NCBI GenBank assembly: GCA_021785255.1
Contig: JAJYGA010000111.1
Location: 1-36,395, forward strand
DNA length: 36,395 nucleotides
Reading direction: 5' to 3'
Origin: Actinomycetes bacterium
Lineage (GTDB): Bacteria > Actinomycetota > Acidimicrobiia > Acidimicrobiales > Acidimicrobiaceae
Both the position numbers and the translations under genes were made by a program. Shown here one piece after another: positions 25,253 to 34,278 of the stretch. Under the pieces are notes generated by a model. That model made no database searches, had not been told where the DNA came from, and worked only from the letters and a program-made list of their open reading frames with translations. The first letter of the stretch is position 1, and every line of letters begins with the position of its first letter.

Positions 25253-26725
25253 TTAGTATTCTATCTCTGGAAGGCGGGCGGAGTATATTGAGTAACCGTC
25301 GATGGTTTTTGCTACCAGGGTTGCCAGAACGGTGGCAATCATGAGCGGGACGATAATGCCGAAACCGGTGTGAGTCAACTCAAGTACCAGAACGACAGCA
25401 GCAAATGGAGCCTGCATGCCCGATCCCATGATCGCTGCTGCTCCAATGAGTGCGTAGCTACCCGTTGAAGCCCCTGGCCATAACATGGACCACATAATCC
25501 CCATTGCTCCACCCAAGACGGCCCCGGTGCTTAGGGTTGGAGTAAAGAGGCCACCCGAAGCGCCACTTCCAATACATAATGCAGTTACAAATGGTTTCAG
25601 GGCAAAAAGTGCAAGAAGAAGAGTAAGTGTTCCACCTCCAACGAATACCTGGTGAGCCATGTCCTTACCGTTTCCAAAGAGCTCAGGATAGCGGATTCCG
25701 ATTACTCCCAAGATGGTGAATGCCACAAAAGGCGCGGCGATAATCTTTTTTCCACCCATGCGATAGTGACTTACCCATGCCATCATACGAACATACCCGA
25801 CGGAAATAACACCGAAGATCGGACCAGCTACTACTGCCCATATCAACTGAGATGTCGAGAAGTGAAAGTTACCCAAGTCCAAGTAAGTGGCCCGATTCGG
25901 TAGATAGATCCAAGCAGTAACAGAGGCGATGACGGACGTAGCTAAAGCTGGAAGAACAACAGAGATTGAAAGGCTTCCATAAAGTAGCTCTGCGGCAAAG
26001 AGTGCGCCACCCAAGGGAACGTTGTACACGGCTGCCAGGCCTGCTCCAGCACCACAGGCAATTAATAGTCGTCGCTGATGAGGGCTCATCTTCGTCCATC
26101 GGGCTAAGTAATCTCCAGAGACGGCTCCCATCAACTTAGGAGCCGCTTCTCGTCCAATCGATGCGCCCATTCCTATGACGATCTCAGAGATTATAGAGGT
26201 GAGAAAGCTTCGCCTGAACGATAGCTGTCCTTTGCCGAGCCACAAGATGTTGTCGGCTTCGGTGCTTTCGCCTTTGGTATACTTTCGAAGCAAGTACCAC
26301 GCAATCCCTCCGAACACCCCTGCGATCATGAGTGAAAGCACTCGATGTAATCCCGATACGTGTTCTACGGCGGTTTGGTAGGATCCGCTGTGGTAGTTGT
26401 AGGCAATGTGTTGCACTCCAAATAGCACTACCATCATCAAGTCTCCAAAAAGACCGGTTGCTATGCCTACCACAATTAATGCAAGCCAAAACTTAAGGTT
26501 GGGTTCTGCGGCATCCGGACGAGTGTTGGGTTGTTCTAAGGCACTTCTTTTTGAAGGAATAGGAGTCGAGATAAAAGGACCGGGTCGTTTTTTCCGATTT
26601 TGGCCAGCGGGGTTCTGGATTGATTGAGCCCCTAAGTCCTGATGTGAGTCGGAGTCTTGTTCGGAAGAGTCATCGTTAGAACTACTGTGTAGATTTTCAC
26701 TAGCAGTCACTTGATAGGCCCCCAA
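25253..26725 (-). CDS. ClC-family chloride channel/transporter
   Basis: A 490-residue ClC-type membrane protein that would move chloride, possibly in exchange for protons. About 75 hydrophilic, Ser/Gln-rich residues precede the membrane core, longer than in the E. coli protein. The gating-glutamate motif appears as GMGASIGREAAPKLMG (GxxxGxExP-like, about residue 180) and the GxFxP anion-site motif as GASGGLFTPTLSTGAVLGG near residue 388. I do not see the canonical N-terminal GSGIP selectivity motif, which some prokaryotic subfamilies lack. The C terminus ends right after the last helix, without CBS domains. The gene stands alone. Acid resistance is one known role of bacterial ClC antiporters and would fit an acidophile, but that is inference. 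Confidence 0.93.
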   Translation of the reverse strand: MGAYQVTASENLHSSSNDDSSEQDSDSHQDLGAQSIQNPAGQNRKKRPGPFISTPIPSKRSALEQPNTRPDAAEPNLKFWLALIVVGIATGLFGDLMMVVLFGVQHIAYNYHSGSYQTAVEHVSGLHRVLSLMIAGVFGGIAWYLLRKYTKGESTEADNILWLGKGQLSFRRSFLTSIISEIVIGMGASIGREAAPKLMGAVSGDYLARWTKMSPHQRRLLIACGAGAGLAAVYNVPLGGALFAAELLYGSLSISVVLPALATSVIASVTAWIYLPNRATYLDLGNFHFSTSQLIWAVVAGPIFGVISVGYVRMMAWVSHYRMGGKKIIAAPFVAFTILGVIGIRYPELFGNGKDMAHQVFVGGGTLTLLLALFALKPFVTALCIGSGASGGLFTPTLSTGAVLGGAMGIMWSMLWPGASTGSYALIGAAAIMGSGMQAPFAAVVLVLELTHTGFGIIVPLMIATVLATLVAKTIDGYSIYSARLPEIEY

Positions 26726-27082
26726 GACCGTTTGAATTACTGACTCGATTAAGTATCGTACCTAAACTCATTAACTTTATTACCCTTGTACTGTCTCGCA
26801 ACTTACAACCAAAATGGTCAAGTTTTCTGCCTGAACAAGCTGCCGATATAAGGCAAACTATTTCATTTGTGTCTTTATTAGGTTACCTTAAGTTTAAGCT
26901 AGTTTCCAAATGCGTATACCGATATCCGTTATTAGCATTGTTATTTAACAGAGTCGGATAGATTGTGAAAACATGATGTGTGCATAGTGGAATAAATTGG
27001 ATTGACTATTTAATTCTCATGTGTCATGACTTGTGAAGCATGTTCGTTCTTGCAAATGTGCGCTGTTGAACCGAGTTGTTCT
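26726..27082. other. A+T-rich intergenic stretch
   Basis: About 360 bases with no open frame worth noting. It follows the end of the nuclease-like gene and precedes the ClC gene on the minus strand, so it should contain the ClC promoter; A+T-rich hexamers are too many to choose one. Confidence 0.4.
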
Positions 27083-28159
27083 TCAATCAAAGAGAGAGTT
27101 TTGATGATCGGCAATGCCGATCTCTGATTCCTCTTTTTCAATATCGAAATAGACTGGTAACTCTTTATGTGGCGTATCTAAGTAAACCTTGGCTTCAGGG
27201 TTTTGATTAAAGCGTCCGTGACTCCATCTGACCTCTACGTGACCTTGGACATAAAGCTCTTTTTGGGTAACCTTGTTTATGACGATCGCCCTCCACGACA
27301 CCGTCGGTTGTCCAGCACTTTTAGGAGTTATCTCAAGTCCTTTAAGTTTGAAGAGGGAGTTCCAATCCCAAGGAGTGCCTATGCGGAGACGCAAAGTTTC
27401 TTTGGCATCTTTTGAGACTCCGAGCATGTAATAAGGAGCTTCGGAGATTCGTAGCATCCTCCAAAGTAGTAGTTCTTGGAGTTTTATATCCTTGAGGTTC
27501 TTTTTCCAACGGTTTGCAGTGTTGGAAGCTACGACATCACATAGCGCTTGATAGTAGGGGAAGAGTTCGCTTGGCCATCTGTTCTCCGAGAGCACTTCTT
27601 TAATGAAGGCTTTGTCTTGAGAGGTGAGTGACAAATACGAATCGGGCATTCTTGAATAAGGATGAAGATGTTCAATGTAGGATTTGGTCTTTTGGAAAAG
27701 GGTATTGAACTCGTCTTTGGCAACTTCAAGATACCAGTTTTTTGAAGGATTTGTGGGTCTGCTTTGCAAGAGGTTGTCAAAGAGGTGGGTGGGTGAAGGA
27801 TTTATAAGAACGTTTGAGGCATATTTGCAGGACACAAGATATACGTGATCAATTCGGAGATCTGCGGGAACCATCTCAAACCCCGTGGTTCTTGTGGGCC
27901 CCCTCCACTCGACCTTCGCTGGCAGACGCCCCCTGAGAGCTGAGTGGGCATGCAAGAAGGCGTTCCCATTGATAAGAGCACAAGAGAGCGTTTTGCTGTG
28001 AGTGGAATGTTTCAACGTGTTGAGCAGACTCTGCCAATCAGATGGTCCGACGCGCTCAAGTTCTTTCGGTGGAGAAGAGGGCATGTCAAGGATTGACTCG
28101 TATCCTAAGGTGCCTAAAGCAGTACAGAGTTCTGTGGCAATAGTGAGTTCTGCTGGCAA
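27083..28159 (-). CDS. Unknown protein with PD-(D/E)XK nuclease-like motif
   Basis: A 358-residue soluble protein that I do not assign to a named family. The N-terminal third ends in ADLRIDHVYLVSCKY (about residues 99-113), a strand-turn-strand with acidic residues (Asp100/Asp104) before S-x-K, resembling the core D-x(n)-[ES]-x-K of PD-(D/E)XK nucleases; Glu84 or Glu95 could supply a third acidic residue. This is suggestive only. The rest is mixed helix with several Trp and Pro residues and an acidic C-terminal tail. The TTG at 28159 is a weak start (AGGAAG is 13 bases away) and the true start may be a later ATG near 28086. Its neighbours, a DNA methyltransferase and a CARF protein, make a genome-defence role possible. 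Confidence 0.7.
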   Translation of the reverse strand: MPAELTIATELCTALGTLGYESILDMPSSPPKELERVGPSDWQSLLNTLKHSTHSKTLSCALINGNAFLHAHSALRGRLPAKVEWRGPTRTTGFEMVPADLRIDHVYLVSCKYASNVLINPSPTHLFDNLLQSRPTNPSKNWYLEVAKDEFNTLFQKTKSYIEHLHPYSRMPDSYLSLTSQDKAFIKEVLSENRWPSELFPYYQALCDVVASNTANRWKKNLKDIKLQELLLWRMLRISEAPYYMLGVSKDAKETLRLRIGTPWDWNSLFKLKGLEITPKSAGQPTVSWRAIVINKVTQKELYVQGHVEVRWSHGRFNQNPEAKVYLDTPHKELPVYFDIEKEESEIGIADHQNSLFD

Positions 28160-28321
28160 CTATCTGCAGTTCTTCCTAAGTTTAATCTCCACAGTCAAGA
28201 GACTAATGCTGAAACATCAACTGAAGCGCTTGTCAATCGGGTGAGCGAGATCTGGTAGAAACAGAACACTTGGGCAAAGTAAGATGATAGGCGTGCACAA
28301 AGAGTTGGGAGGTTAACTGCC

Positions 28322-29323
28322 TTGAGTGTGGATAACGTGGTTCGTCTTGGCCGTAGTGGGTTGAAGGTATCAAGATTGTGCCTGGGAACGATGACCTTTG
28401 GAACCCAAGCCGATGAAGACATGTCTTTTGCCATCATGGACAAAGCCTTGGGCGCTGGTGTCAACTTCTTTGATACTGCAGATGTGTATCCTCTAGGTGG
28501 GGGACACGAACTGGCGGGCACCACGGAGACGATAATCGGTCGATGGCTACCAAGACATAGACATGAGATAATATTGGCAACCAAGTGCGTTGGTGAGATG
28601 GGCCCATTTCCACATCAAAAAGGTGCTTCTCGCAAGCATATTCTGGATGCGGTTGATGCATCTTTGCGTCGTTTAAACACGGACTACATTGATCTTTATC
28701 AGCTTCATAGTTATGACACTGAGACCCCCATAGAGGAGTCTCTTGCCGCTCTTGACTATTTGGTGCACGTGGGAAAGGTCCGGTATGTAGGTTGTTCAAA
28801 CTTTAAGGCTTGGCAGCTGGCGCGAGCACTTGGAAAATCGGAAGCCCGAGGATATGTACGTTTTGACTCAGTTCAACCTCGCTACAATCTTTTGTTTAGA
28901 GAGATTGAACGTGAACTTCTTCCACTTAGCCAGGAGGAAGAGGTAGGGGTGATACCTTACAACCCAATTGCTGGTGGGCTGCTGTCGGCAAAGCACAATC
29001 CGAAGTCTGAGCCTCAGGTCGGAACAAGATTCAACTCCTCCCGTGCATCGCAGCTTTATAGGGAACGTTACTGGCATGAAGATAAATTTGAAATGGTCAA
29101 GGAATTAAAAGAACTTGCTCATGAGGCGGGTATTCCCATAGTCACCATGGCCGTTGCATGGGTAGCGGCTAATCCCGTCGTAACTGCTCCGATTATCGGT
29201 GCCTCTAAGGCTGAACAATTAAACGACTCCCTGAAGGCTCTGGAGTATGAGATCGATCATGATCTAAAAGCACGCCTTGACGAGATGACACAACAGTATC
29301 GTCGTGGTGACGCAGAACGTTAG
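28322..29323 (+). CDS. Aldo/keto reductase
   Basis: A 333-residue NADP-dependent aldo/keto reductase with all four catalytic residues: Asp and Tyr in FFDTADVYP (about residues 51-56), Lys in ILATKCVGEMG (about 85) and His in YQLHSYD (about 125). The long LGGGHELAGTTETIIGRWL segment and VRYVGCSNFKAWQLA fit the YajO/Tas-like actinobacterial group that reduces small aldehydes. The start is TTG with GGGAGG about ten bases upstream; a GTG six bases later is possible. It is divergent from the nuclease-like gene and converges with a tetR gene. It differs clearly from the reductase at 5492-6472 and is not a recent duplicate. Confidence 0.93.
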   Translation: MSVDNVVRLGRSGLKVSRLCLGTMTFGTQADEDMSFAIMDKALGAGVNFFDTADVYPLGGGHELAGTTETIIGRWLPRHRHEIILATKCVGEMGPFPHQKGASRKHILDAVDASLRRLNTDYIDLYQLHSYDTETPIEESLAALDYLVHVGKVRYVGCSNFKAWQLARALGKSEARGYVRFDSVQPRYNLLFREIERELLPLSQEEEVGVIPYNPIAGGLLSAKHNPKSEPQVGTRFNSSRASQLYRERYWHEDKFEMVKELKELAHEAGIPIVTMAVAWVAANPVVTAPIIGASKAEQLNDSLKALEYEIDHDLKARLDEMTQQYRRGDAER

Positions 29324-29439
29324 TGACTCCGCGAATAAGAACTTAAAGCTCTTCAGGCGGGCAAGAATGCTTGCACGTCTGGCACATCTACTTTGTTTGT
29401 GACTATTTTAAAGTTGAGTCAGGGACGTAGAATCATAAA

Positions 29440-30123
29440 TCACCCAACATTAGTTGCAGAGGCATGAATATCTATAAGACAAGGTCTAATTCGACATGAT
29501 CGTTCATATACTCCGATATAACGTCGGTAACTCTGCATGAATAGAGGGCTTTTTGTGGCTTCTTCAACTCCAGATTGAGCACACTCGAGCAGAGCAAAGC
29601 GAATGCCCCCAATTACAGCTCTAGCAATTGCTATGGAGCTAACTCTGGCTTCTTCAGGGTCGACAAAAGGAAAACTTTTGATAATGCGTTTTTGCAGTTC
29701 CGCTTGGAGTTGTTCTTCATACAACCAAGAGATTCGAGCCAAGTCCTTAGCGAGCTGATCGTCAAAGCTTCCTCGTGAAACAACCAACATAGTACTGGCA
29801 GCCATGCCATATCTGGGATTCATTTCGGAAAGAACTCTATCCACTGCATCGAGAATCTCTATTGACTCTGGCTGTTCGTTGAGGAGAGAGAGAAACAGAT
29901 CGTTTAATCTCGTTATCTCCTCAAGTATGGTGGCTTCTTTGCTAGCGAAGTATCGATAGAAGGTTCTCTCGGTTACGCCAGCAAGCTCTGCTATCTGTGC
30001 AATCGTTGTACTGTGATAGCCATAAAGCGAAAACGCTTTTGCAGCAGCGCTAATCAACGAACTCTTTGTTAGCTCGCGCTTTCGAGGTTTTTTATTCTGT
30101 TGTATGGAGTTAATCTGACTCAT
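29440..30123 (-). CDS. TetR-family transcriptional regulator
   Basis: A regulator of 227 residues from the ATG at 30123. The N-terminal TetR helix-turn-helix is clear: AFSLYGYHSTTIAQIAELAGVTERTFYRYFASKEAT (about residues 32-67), with the usual TFYRYFxSKE recognition end. The C-terminal ligand-binding domain is all-helical and not assignable. An in-frame TTG two codons earlier is an alternative start. A basic linker, KKPRKRELTK, precedes the helix-turn-helix. It is convergent with the aldo/keto reductase gene and divergent from the sortase gene, so its targets may be either neighbour; no operator palindrome could be picked with confidence. Confidence 0.92.
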   Translation of the reverse strand: MSQINSIQQNKKPRKRELTKSSLISAAAKAFSLYGYHSTTIAQIAELAGVTERTFYRYFASKEATILEEITRLNDLFLSLLNEQPESIEILDAVDRVLSEMNPRYGMAASTMLVVSRGSFDDQLAKDLARISWLYEEQLQAELQKRIIKSFPFVDPEEARVSSIAIARAVIGGIRFALLECAQSGVEEATKSPLFMQSYRRYIGVYERSCRIRPCLIDIHASATNVG

Positions 30124-30445
30124 CCCCAAGCACTATAATCATGAAACTTATCTCACTTAGAAAAATAATTTGCTTTACATCTAAAAACTAATTTAGCTCT
30201 AAACACCTTGGCTATGCATTTCGGATCCCACAATAATGGGAAACCACTGCCATCAGTTATCGCCGCGAGCTAGACAACTGTTACACTATGTCCTCCAGAT
30301 TCAAAATTTTCTTACGCACTGCCCCGTTCCTGTCGCCTAAGCCATAAAGGCAGAAGGTTCGTGGTAAAATAAGTAGAATGTAGTGCAATAATTACTACTC
30401 TTAGTAATATTATAATGTAATTTTCACTGAGGGTGCATTTGGCCG
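30124..30445. other. Divergent regulatory gap between tetR and sortase genes
   Basis: No gene is visible in 322 bases. The part near the sortase start is very A+T-rich (TAATATTATAATG around 30405-30417) and likely contains its promoter. I found no convincing palindrome for the TetR protein. Confidence 0.4.
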
Positions 30446-31513
30446 TTGAAATCAAAACATTCTTCCAAATCATCTCGTAAGTTTATGACTGCGAGGTTGT
30501 CCTTAGGGATCGTATTACTGTTACTCGCTCTTGGTGGTGCCGCCTATCCGATTTGGTGGCACAATCGATCCTCAGCTGGTGCGCAAAAACTTCTCAAGTC
30601 CCAAAATCATCGGTTGGCCATTGCTCTCAAGAACACTTACCACGGCAACAGCTGCAAGGCTCGGCCAGGTCCCGGAGTGTTGAAGATACCTTCTTTGGGT
30701 TTAACGGCTCCAGTGCAACAAGGACTGACTAACTCGGTCTTGGACGTTGCAATCGGACATGATCCTGCAACGGCATGGCCCGGACCGTCTTCAGCGACTT
30801 TGTTAGCGGCTCATGATGTCAGTTTTTTCTCGGAGCTAAATCAGCTGAAGAAGGGAGATATCGTTACCTACACAGTGCCCTGTGCTACCTATGAGTTTAC
30901 GGTGTCTCAAGCGGTCGTTAGTGCTCCGGGCAGGCAAATTCCTGTTCCTTCAGGGGGTGCGATCGTCATGGACACCTGTTGGCCCCCTAATGCATTGTTT
31001 TTTACACCAGATAGGTATGTTGTTACCGCTAGTTATGTGAAAACCCTTCCTCAAGATCCTGCGGCAGTCAAGATTGGCAACGTTGTAAATCTCACTCAAG
31101 GACTTAGTATCAACGATCCGAAAGGTCTTCCCTTTTCAAGCCTGGAACTGCAAAATAATACTCAACCATTAGGTTTGATGAACTTCGAAGGAAGTCCTTC
31201 AAAGGCCTTTATTCAATCTGACGCCCCACTTCAGTTAGATGGTGTGGCATTAGAAGCTTGGTTTGCAGCAATACATTCCATAGAGGCGAATCATAGTTCA
31301 TGGTGGAGCGAGTTTGCGCCGGGCGCCCCTTTCCCGAGTGCATACGCAGGACGACCGATCACCCAGAACTCACCGTTGCAGGTGTCTGAGAACGTCAGAG
31401 GTACAAAACCCATATCGGTCAGCTTGTCAGGCGACATCAACGGTTACCCAGTGAAGGTAACCGAGGTAGTCAAGGGAAAGAAACTGTTCATAGCCTCCTT
31501 TACCATTGGGTAG
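30446..31513 (+). CDS. Sortase-family protein with long C-terminal extension
   Basis: A 355-residue secreted, membrane-anchored sortase-like transpeptidase. A basic N terminus is followed by one transmembrane segment (about residues 16-36). The sortase barrel carries the catalytic His123 (LLAAHDVSFF), Cys178 (VMDTCWPPNA) and Arg190 (TPDRYVVTA). Sortases join LPxTG-like proteins to the cell wall or to pilin subunits. The sortase domain ends near residue 200, leaving about 150 further residues with no recognised domain; typical class D/E enzymes stop there. The start is TTG with GAGGGTG upstream; an ATG at 30484 would shorten the cytoplasmic part. No substrate with an LPxTG-type tail is encoded nearby. 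Confidence 0.88.
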   Translation: MKSKHSSKSSRKFMTARLSLGIVLLLLALGGAAYPIWWHNRSSAGAQKLLKSQNHRLAIALKNTYHGNSCKARPGPGVLKIPSLGLTAPVQQGLTNSVLDVAIGHDPATAWPGPSSATLLAAHDVSFFSELNQLKKGDIVTYTVPCATYEFTVSQAVVSAPGRQIPVPSGGAIVMDTCWPPNALFFTPDRYVVTASYVKTLPQDPAAVKIGNVVNLTQGLSINDPKGLPFSSLELQNNTQPLGLMNFEGSPSKAFIQSDAPLQLDGVALEAWFAAIHSIEANHSSWWSEFAPGAPFPSAYAGRPITQNSPLQVSENVRGTKPISVSLSGDINGYPVKVTEVVKGKKLFIASFTIG

Positions 31514-31601
31514 CGGTCAACTATTTATGAACCTGTTTGCTCGTCTATGGGCTTAGGCGTATGAAGACCTCGACAGGATAGTCAAGCCATCTGCCCTACG
31601 T

Positions 31602-31979
31602 TCAACCCTGGGCGCCTTGCGTTTGCGCCTCAGCGACCTTTTTGCGGACTTCTTCCATGTCTACGTCACGAACCTGCTGAATTAGTTGTTCAAAAGTGGG
31701 TGCAGGAAGAGCACCAGGCTGGGAAAATATTAGGATCTTTTCTCTAAAAACCATAAGAGTAGGTATGGACATGATTCCAAATGCGGCGGCCAATTCCTGC
31801 TCTGATTCAGTGTCAACTTTGCCAAACACCACGTCTTGATTTTTCTCTGAGGCAGATTCGAAAACTGGGGCAAACATCCGACAGGGACCACACCATGCGG
31901 CCCAAAAGTCAACGAATACTATATCGTTTGAGTTAACGGTGTCTTCAAAGTTTTCTGCGGTCAAAGTGACGGTCGCCAT
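31602..31979 (-). CDS. trxA: Thioredoxin
   Basis: A 125-residue thioredoxin. The redox motif WAAWCGPCRMFAP (Cys about residues 31 and 34) is canonical, the cis-proline segment is MSIPTLMVF (about 73-81), and the protein ends with an alanine/glutamine-rich tail beyond the usual 108 residues. It reduces disulfides in cytoplasmic proteins with electrons from thioredoxin reductase, which is not in the window. GGAGG lies seven bases upstream of the ATG. It converges with the sortase gene and appears to be transcribed alone. One imperfect inverted repeat at 32100-32125 lies upstream. Confidence 0.95.
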   Translation of the reverse strand: MATVTLTAENFEDTVNSNDIVFVDFWAAWCGPCRMFAPVFESASEKNQDVVFGKVDTESEQELAAAFGIMSIPTLMVFREKILIFSQPGALPAPTFEQLIQQVRDVDMEEVRKKVAEAQTQGAQG

Positions 31980-32884
31980 TATTCCTCCAATTTACTTACT
32001 TTAGAACGCTCAACACAACTCTGAACGCTTATACCCCTAATGGTATTCCTGAGATAGTCTAATTTCGACTATATCTAAGTGCATCTTCGAAAACATACGC
32101 AGATATACCCACGTAGGTATGTCTGAAACGTGGTGATGGTAGGGTTGGGGCGTGAAACTCTTGGTTGCGTCTTTGTGATCGGAGATGTCAAATCGCTCCG
32201 ATTTTGGGGAGGTTTACGTAGAGGCGTTTTGGGCGTAAGAGTTGATCTGCTACAACTGTATGCTGCGATGTTCCTAACAAGCGTTGGGTCGTTTGGCCTA
32301 GACTAAGTTGAAGTGGGCCAATGGGACTTGCATGGAATACTGTCGGAAATTTAAACAATGAATACAAATATGAAAGTGCGGCGGGTTAGTGCACTTCAAA
32401 CGGAGCTGTTCCACAGGGGTAATCATAAGGTGAAAGACAAAATGTTTTGTTGATCTGTGCCGATATGCATGATCTGAGCTTGCCGTGTGCCGATCCAATG
32501 GTGGTAATGTCCCACGTTTCACTCCTTAATTGGAATTCGCAAAGATGTATGGAACGCTAGGCAAATGAGAATAGGGACTCACGATTTCTTGTTACTGGAA
32601 GTCCAAGAACGGAGTTAGATTCTCTGCGCTCGGTATCTATATGAGGTTGTGTATGGCTGCGGTGAAATGGGAGTAATTTAAGCACCTTTGGAGGTATGTG
32701 CAGGTACTCTCCGCACTTTGGTATCCTTATTTTCCGTAAAGAGATTAACGCATTGTGTGAAAATTACGTCTTATGAACTCCTAAGATCTGATTTCACAGG
32801 GTGTTTCGGTCTTGGTAAACACATGGCGAAGGGAACTCTGCCTGATATCGTCTTGGTGGTCTATAGGATGTTTCTTCGTAAGTT
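31980..32884. other. Long gene-free stretch between trxA and tRNA-Arg
   Basis: About 900 bases contain only short frames without motifs. The one structure I can point to is an imperfect inverted repeat, CAGATATAC (32100-32108) and GTATGTCTG (32117-32125), matching at eight of nine positions and possibly a regulator site for trxA. Confidence 0.4.
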
Positions 32885-32957
32885 GCGCTCGTAGCTCAAC
32901 GGATAGAGCATCTGACTACGGATCAGAAGGTTGGGAGTTCGAGTCTCTCCGAGCGCG
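32885..32957 (+). tRNA. tRNA-Arg (anticodon ACG)
   Basis: A complete cloverleaf folds in 73 bases without encoded CCA. The 7-bp acceptor stem is GCGCTCG with CGAGCGC, the D stem GCTC/GAGC, the anticodon stem TCTGA/TCAGA with loop CTACGGA (anticodon ACG), and the T arm GGGAG-TTCGAGT-CTCTC with one G-U pair. It is the only intact tRNA gene in the window and lies immediately upstream of an integrase relic, the usual position of a chromosomal attachment site. Confidence 0.96.
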
Positions 32958-33127
32958 CTCATTATCCCAGTTCGGAAGCCTAATCTCAATATCATCTCTG
33001 CTACGATCCCCTTTAACCCAACAGAACACCCAATATTTGTCACAAGGGATGGTTGTGGTAGGAACGATTCGTCTCAGAGGACAGTCCAACGTCTGAGAAC
33101 TGCGAGTCTTCTTTGGGAGAGACGCTA

Positions 33128-33522
33128 ACGGCAATGTCAAGCATCACTACTTCACCTTCGTCGGATCCAAACGTGATGCAGAGCGTGAACTCACTCGCCG
33201 GTTACTCCTCCTCGAGGAGGCTCCAGCTTCAGTCATCGAGGACTCCAAGTGGAACAAGCGCACCACCTTCAACGAGGCGATTGAATCTTGGAAGAAAAAC
33301 CGTTGGAAGGATCTATCCCCAAAGAGACAGTTGGCCTATCAACAACTCTGAAACAAGTGCGTCGGAGAGGACATGAGCATCCGTGCCATCGGCTCCACTG
33401 ATATCTTGAGGTAGAGCGCTACCTTCGCAATCTCTTAGATGGCGGTCTTGGTGCGTCTGGTATCCGACCGATCCGAGCGATTCTGCATCGATACCGCGAG
33501 ATTCCGAGTCCACAGTCGTAAG
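33128..33522 (+). pseudogene. Tyrosine integrase relic (N-terminal and core-binding part)
   Basis: Plus-strand frames read as the first part of a phage-type tyrosine recombinase. KHHYFTFVGSKRDAERELT is the arm-binding region, followed by TTFNEAIESWKKNRWKDLSPK. After an in-frame TGA (following YQQL) come NKCVGEDMSIRAIGSTDI and, after a frameshift near 33410, VERYLRNLLDGGLGASGI and ILHRYREIPSPQS, the end of the core-binding domain. The catalytic domain with the R-H-R-Y residues is missing. Its place just downstream of tRNA-Arg is typical for integrases of tRNA-targeting elements. Frame interruptions and truncation make it non-functional. Confidence 0.8.
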
Positions 33523-33782
33523 TGATCGCGTGAGCATGTTAGGAATCTCTATACAACTATCAAGGCCGGGCTGGCGACGCGTAGCGCGTCGCTCGACTCT
33601 GCCCAGGTCTGTCAGCCCAAGACTACCGCAGCCGAACTCGTTGACATCTTTGTCCGGACCGGGACCACCTTCATCGACGGCAAGCTACAAGAGAGGAGCA
33701 GTACGACGACGATCGAGGCACCCAACACCGACGCCAAAAAAAGATCCGCCACCACCTGAGCGAGATTTCTGGTCCAGAGCTC
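33523..33782. other. G+C-rich stretch, possible decayed coding sequence
   Basis: This piece has visibly higher G+C than the chromosome around it. One plus-strand frame reads AAELVDIFVRTGTTFIDGK (about 33626-33682), which looks protein-like but is unassigned and soon ends in a stop. It is probably part of the same integrated and eroded element. Confidence 0.4.
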
Positions 33783-33811
33783 TTGACAATGACGCTCGGG
33801 CTTTGTAGACT
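33783..33811 (+). promoter_or_regulatory. Promoter of the SRPBCC gene
   Basis: TTGACA (33783-33788) and TAGACT (33806-33811) are separated by exactly 17 bases, an ideal sigma-70-type arrangement. Transcription would begin about 6-8 bases before the GTG start at 33826, which has no Shine-Dalgarno, so the message would have a very short leader. Confidence 0.6.
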
Positions 33812-33825
33812 CAGCGCTCATACGT

Positions 33826-34278
33826 GTGTCCACCTCGAAGGTTCGCATTCAGGCTCGTCCGGAGACGGTGCAGGCCGCGCTGACCGACTCAAAGTACGTG
33901 AAGCAGTGGCAGTACGGCAGCGTCTTACGCACCACGTGGGCGGTCGACTCTCCGATCTGCTTCACCAGCGATTGGGAAGGCAAAACCTTTGAGCAGTGGG
34001 GAACGGTGCTGGCGTTCGATCCCGCCTCTCGGCTTCGCTACTCATTGTTCGCACCTCGGCCCGATCTCGAAGACCGGCCCGAAAACTACTTCACGATGAC
34101 CTACACGCTCGAAGCAGCAGGCGAGGTGACTGTTCTGATTATCACTCAGGAAAACCCGCGCGAGCCAGGCACTGACCAACCTGCGGACAACGAACTAGGC
34201 ACGGACGAAGAAAACCCCATCCTCGACGCCTTGAAGAAGCTCGTCGAGTCGATGGAGCAATTGGCACCGGAGAAGTAA
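33826..34278 (+). CDS. SRPBCC-domain protein (AHSA1/START-like)
   Basis: A 150-residue protein of the SRPBCC (polyketide cyclase/AHSA1-like) hydrophobic-ligand-binding superfamily. It shows the N-terminal strand KVRIQARPETVQAALTD (a helix after the first strand, as in the family), GKTFEQWGTVLAFDPASRLRYSLF in the middle and a C-terminal helix LDALKKLVESMEQLAP. A glycine/proline-rich insert (ENPREPGTDQPADNE) precedes that helix. The ligand is unknown. The gene is richer in G+C than its surroundings, has its own promoter, and sits downstream of the integrase relic, so it is probably cargo of a tRNA-targeting element. The start is GTG without a Shine-Dalgarno. Confidence 0.85.
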   Translation: MSTSKVRIQARPETVQAALTDSKYVKQWQYGSVLRTTWAVDSPICFTSDWEGKTFEQWGTVLAFDPASRLRYSLFAPRPDLEDRPENYFTMTYTLEAAGEVTVLIITQENPREPGTDQPADNELGTDEENPILDALKKLVESMEQLAPEK

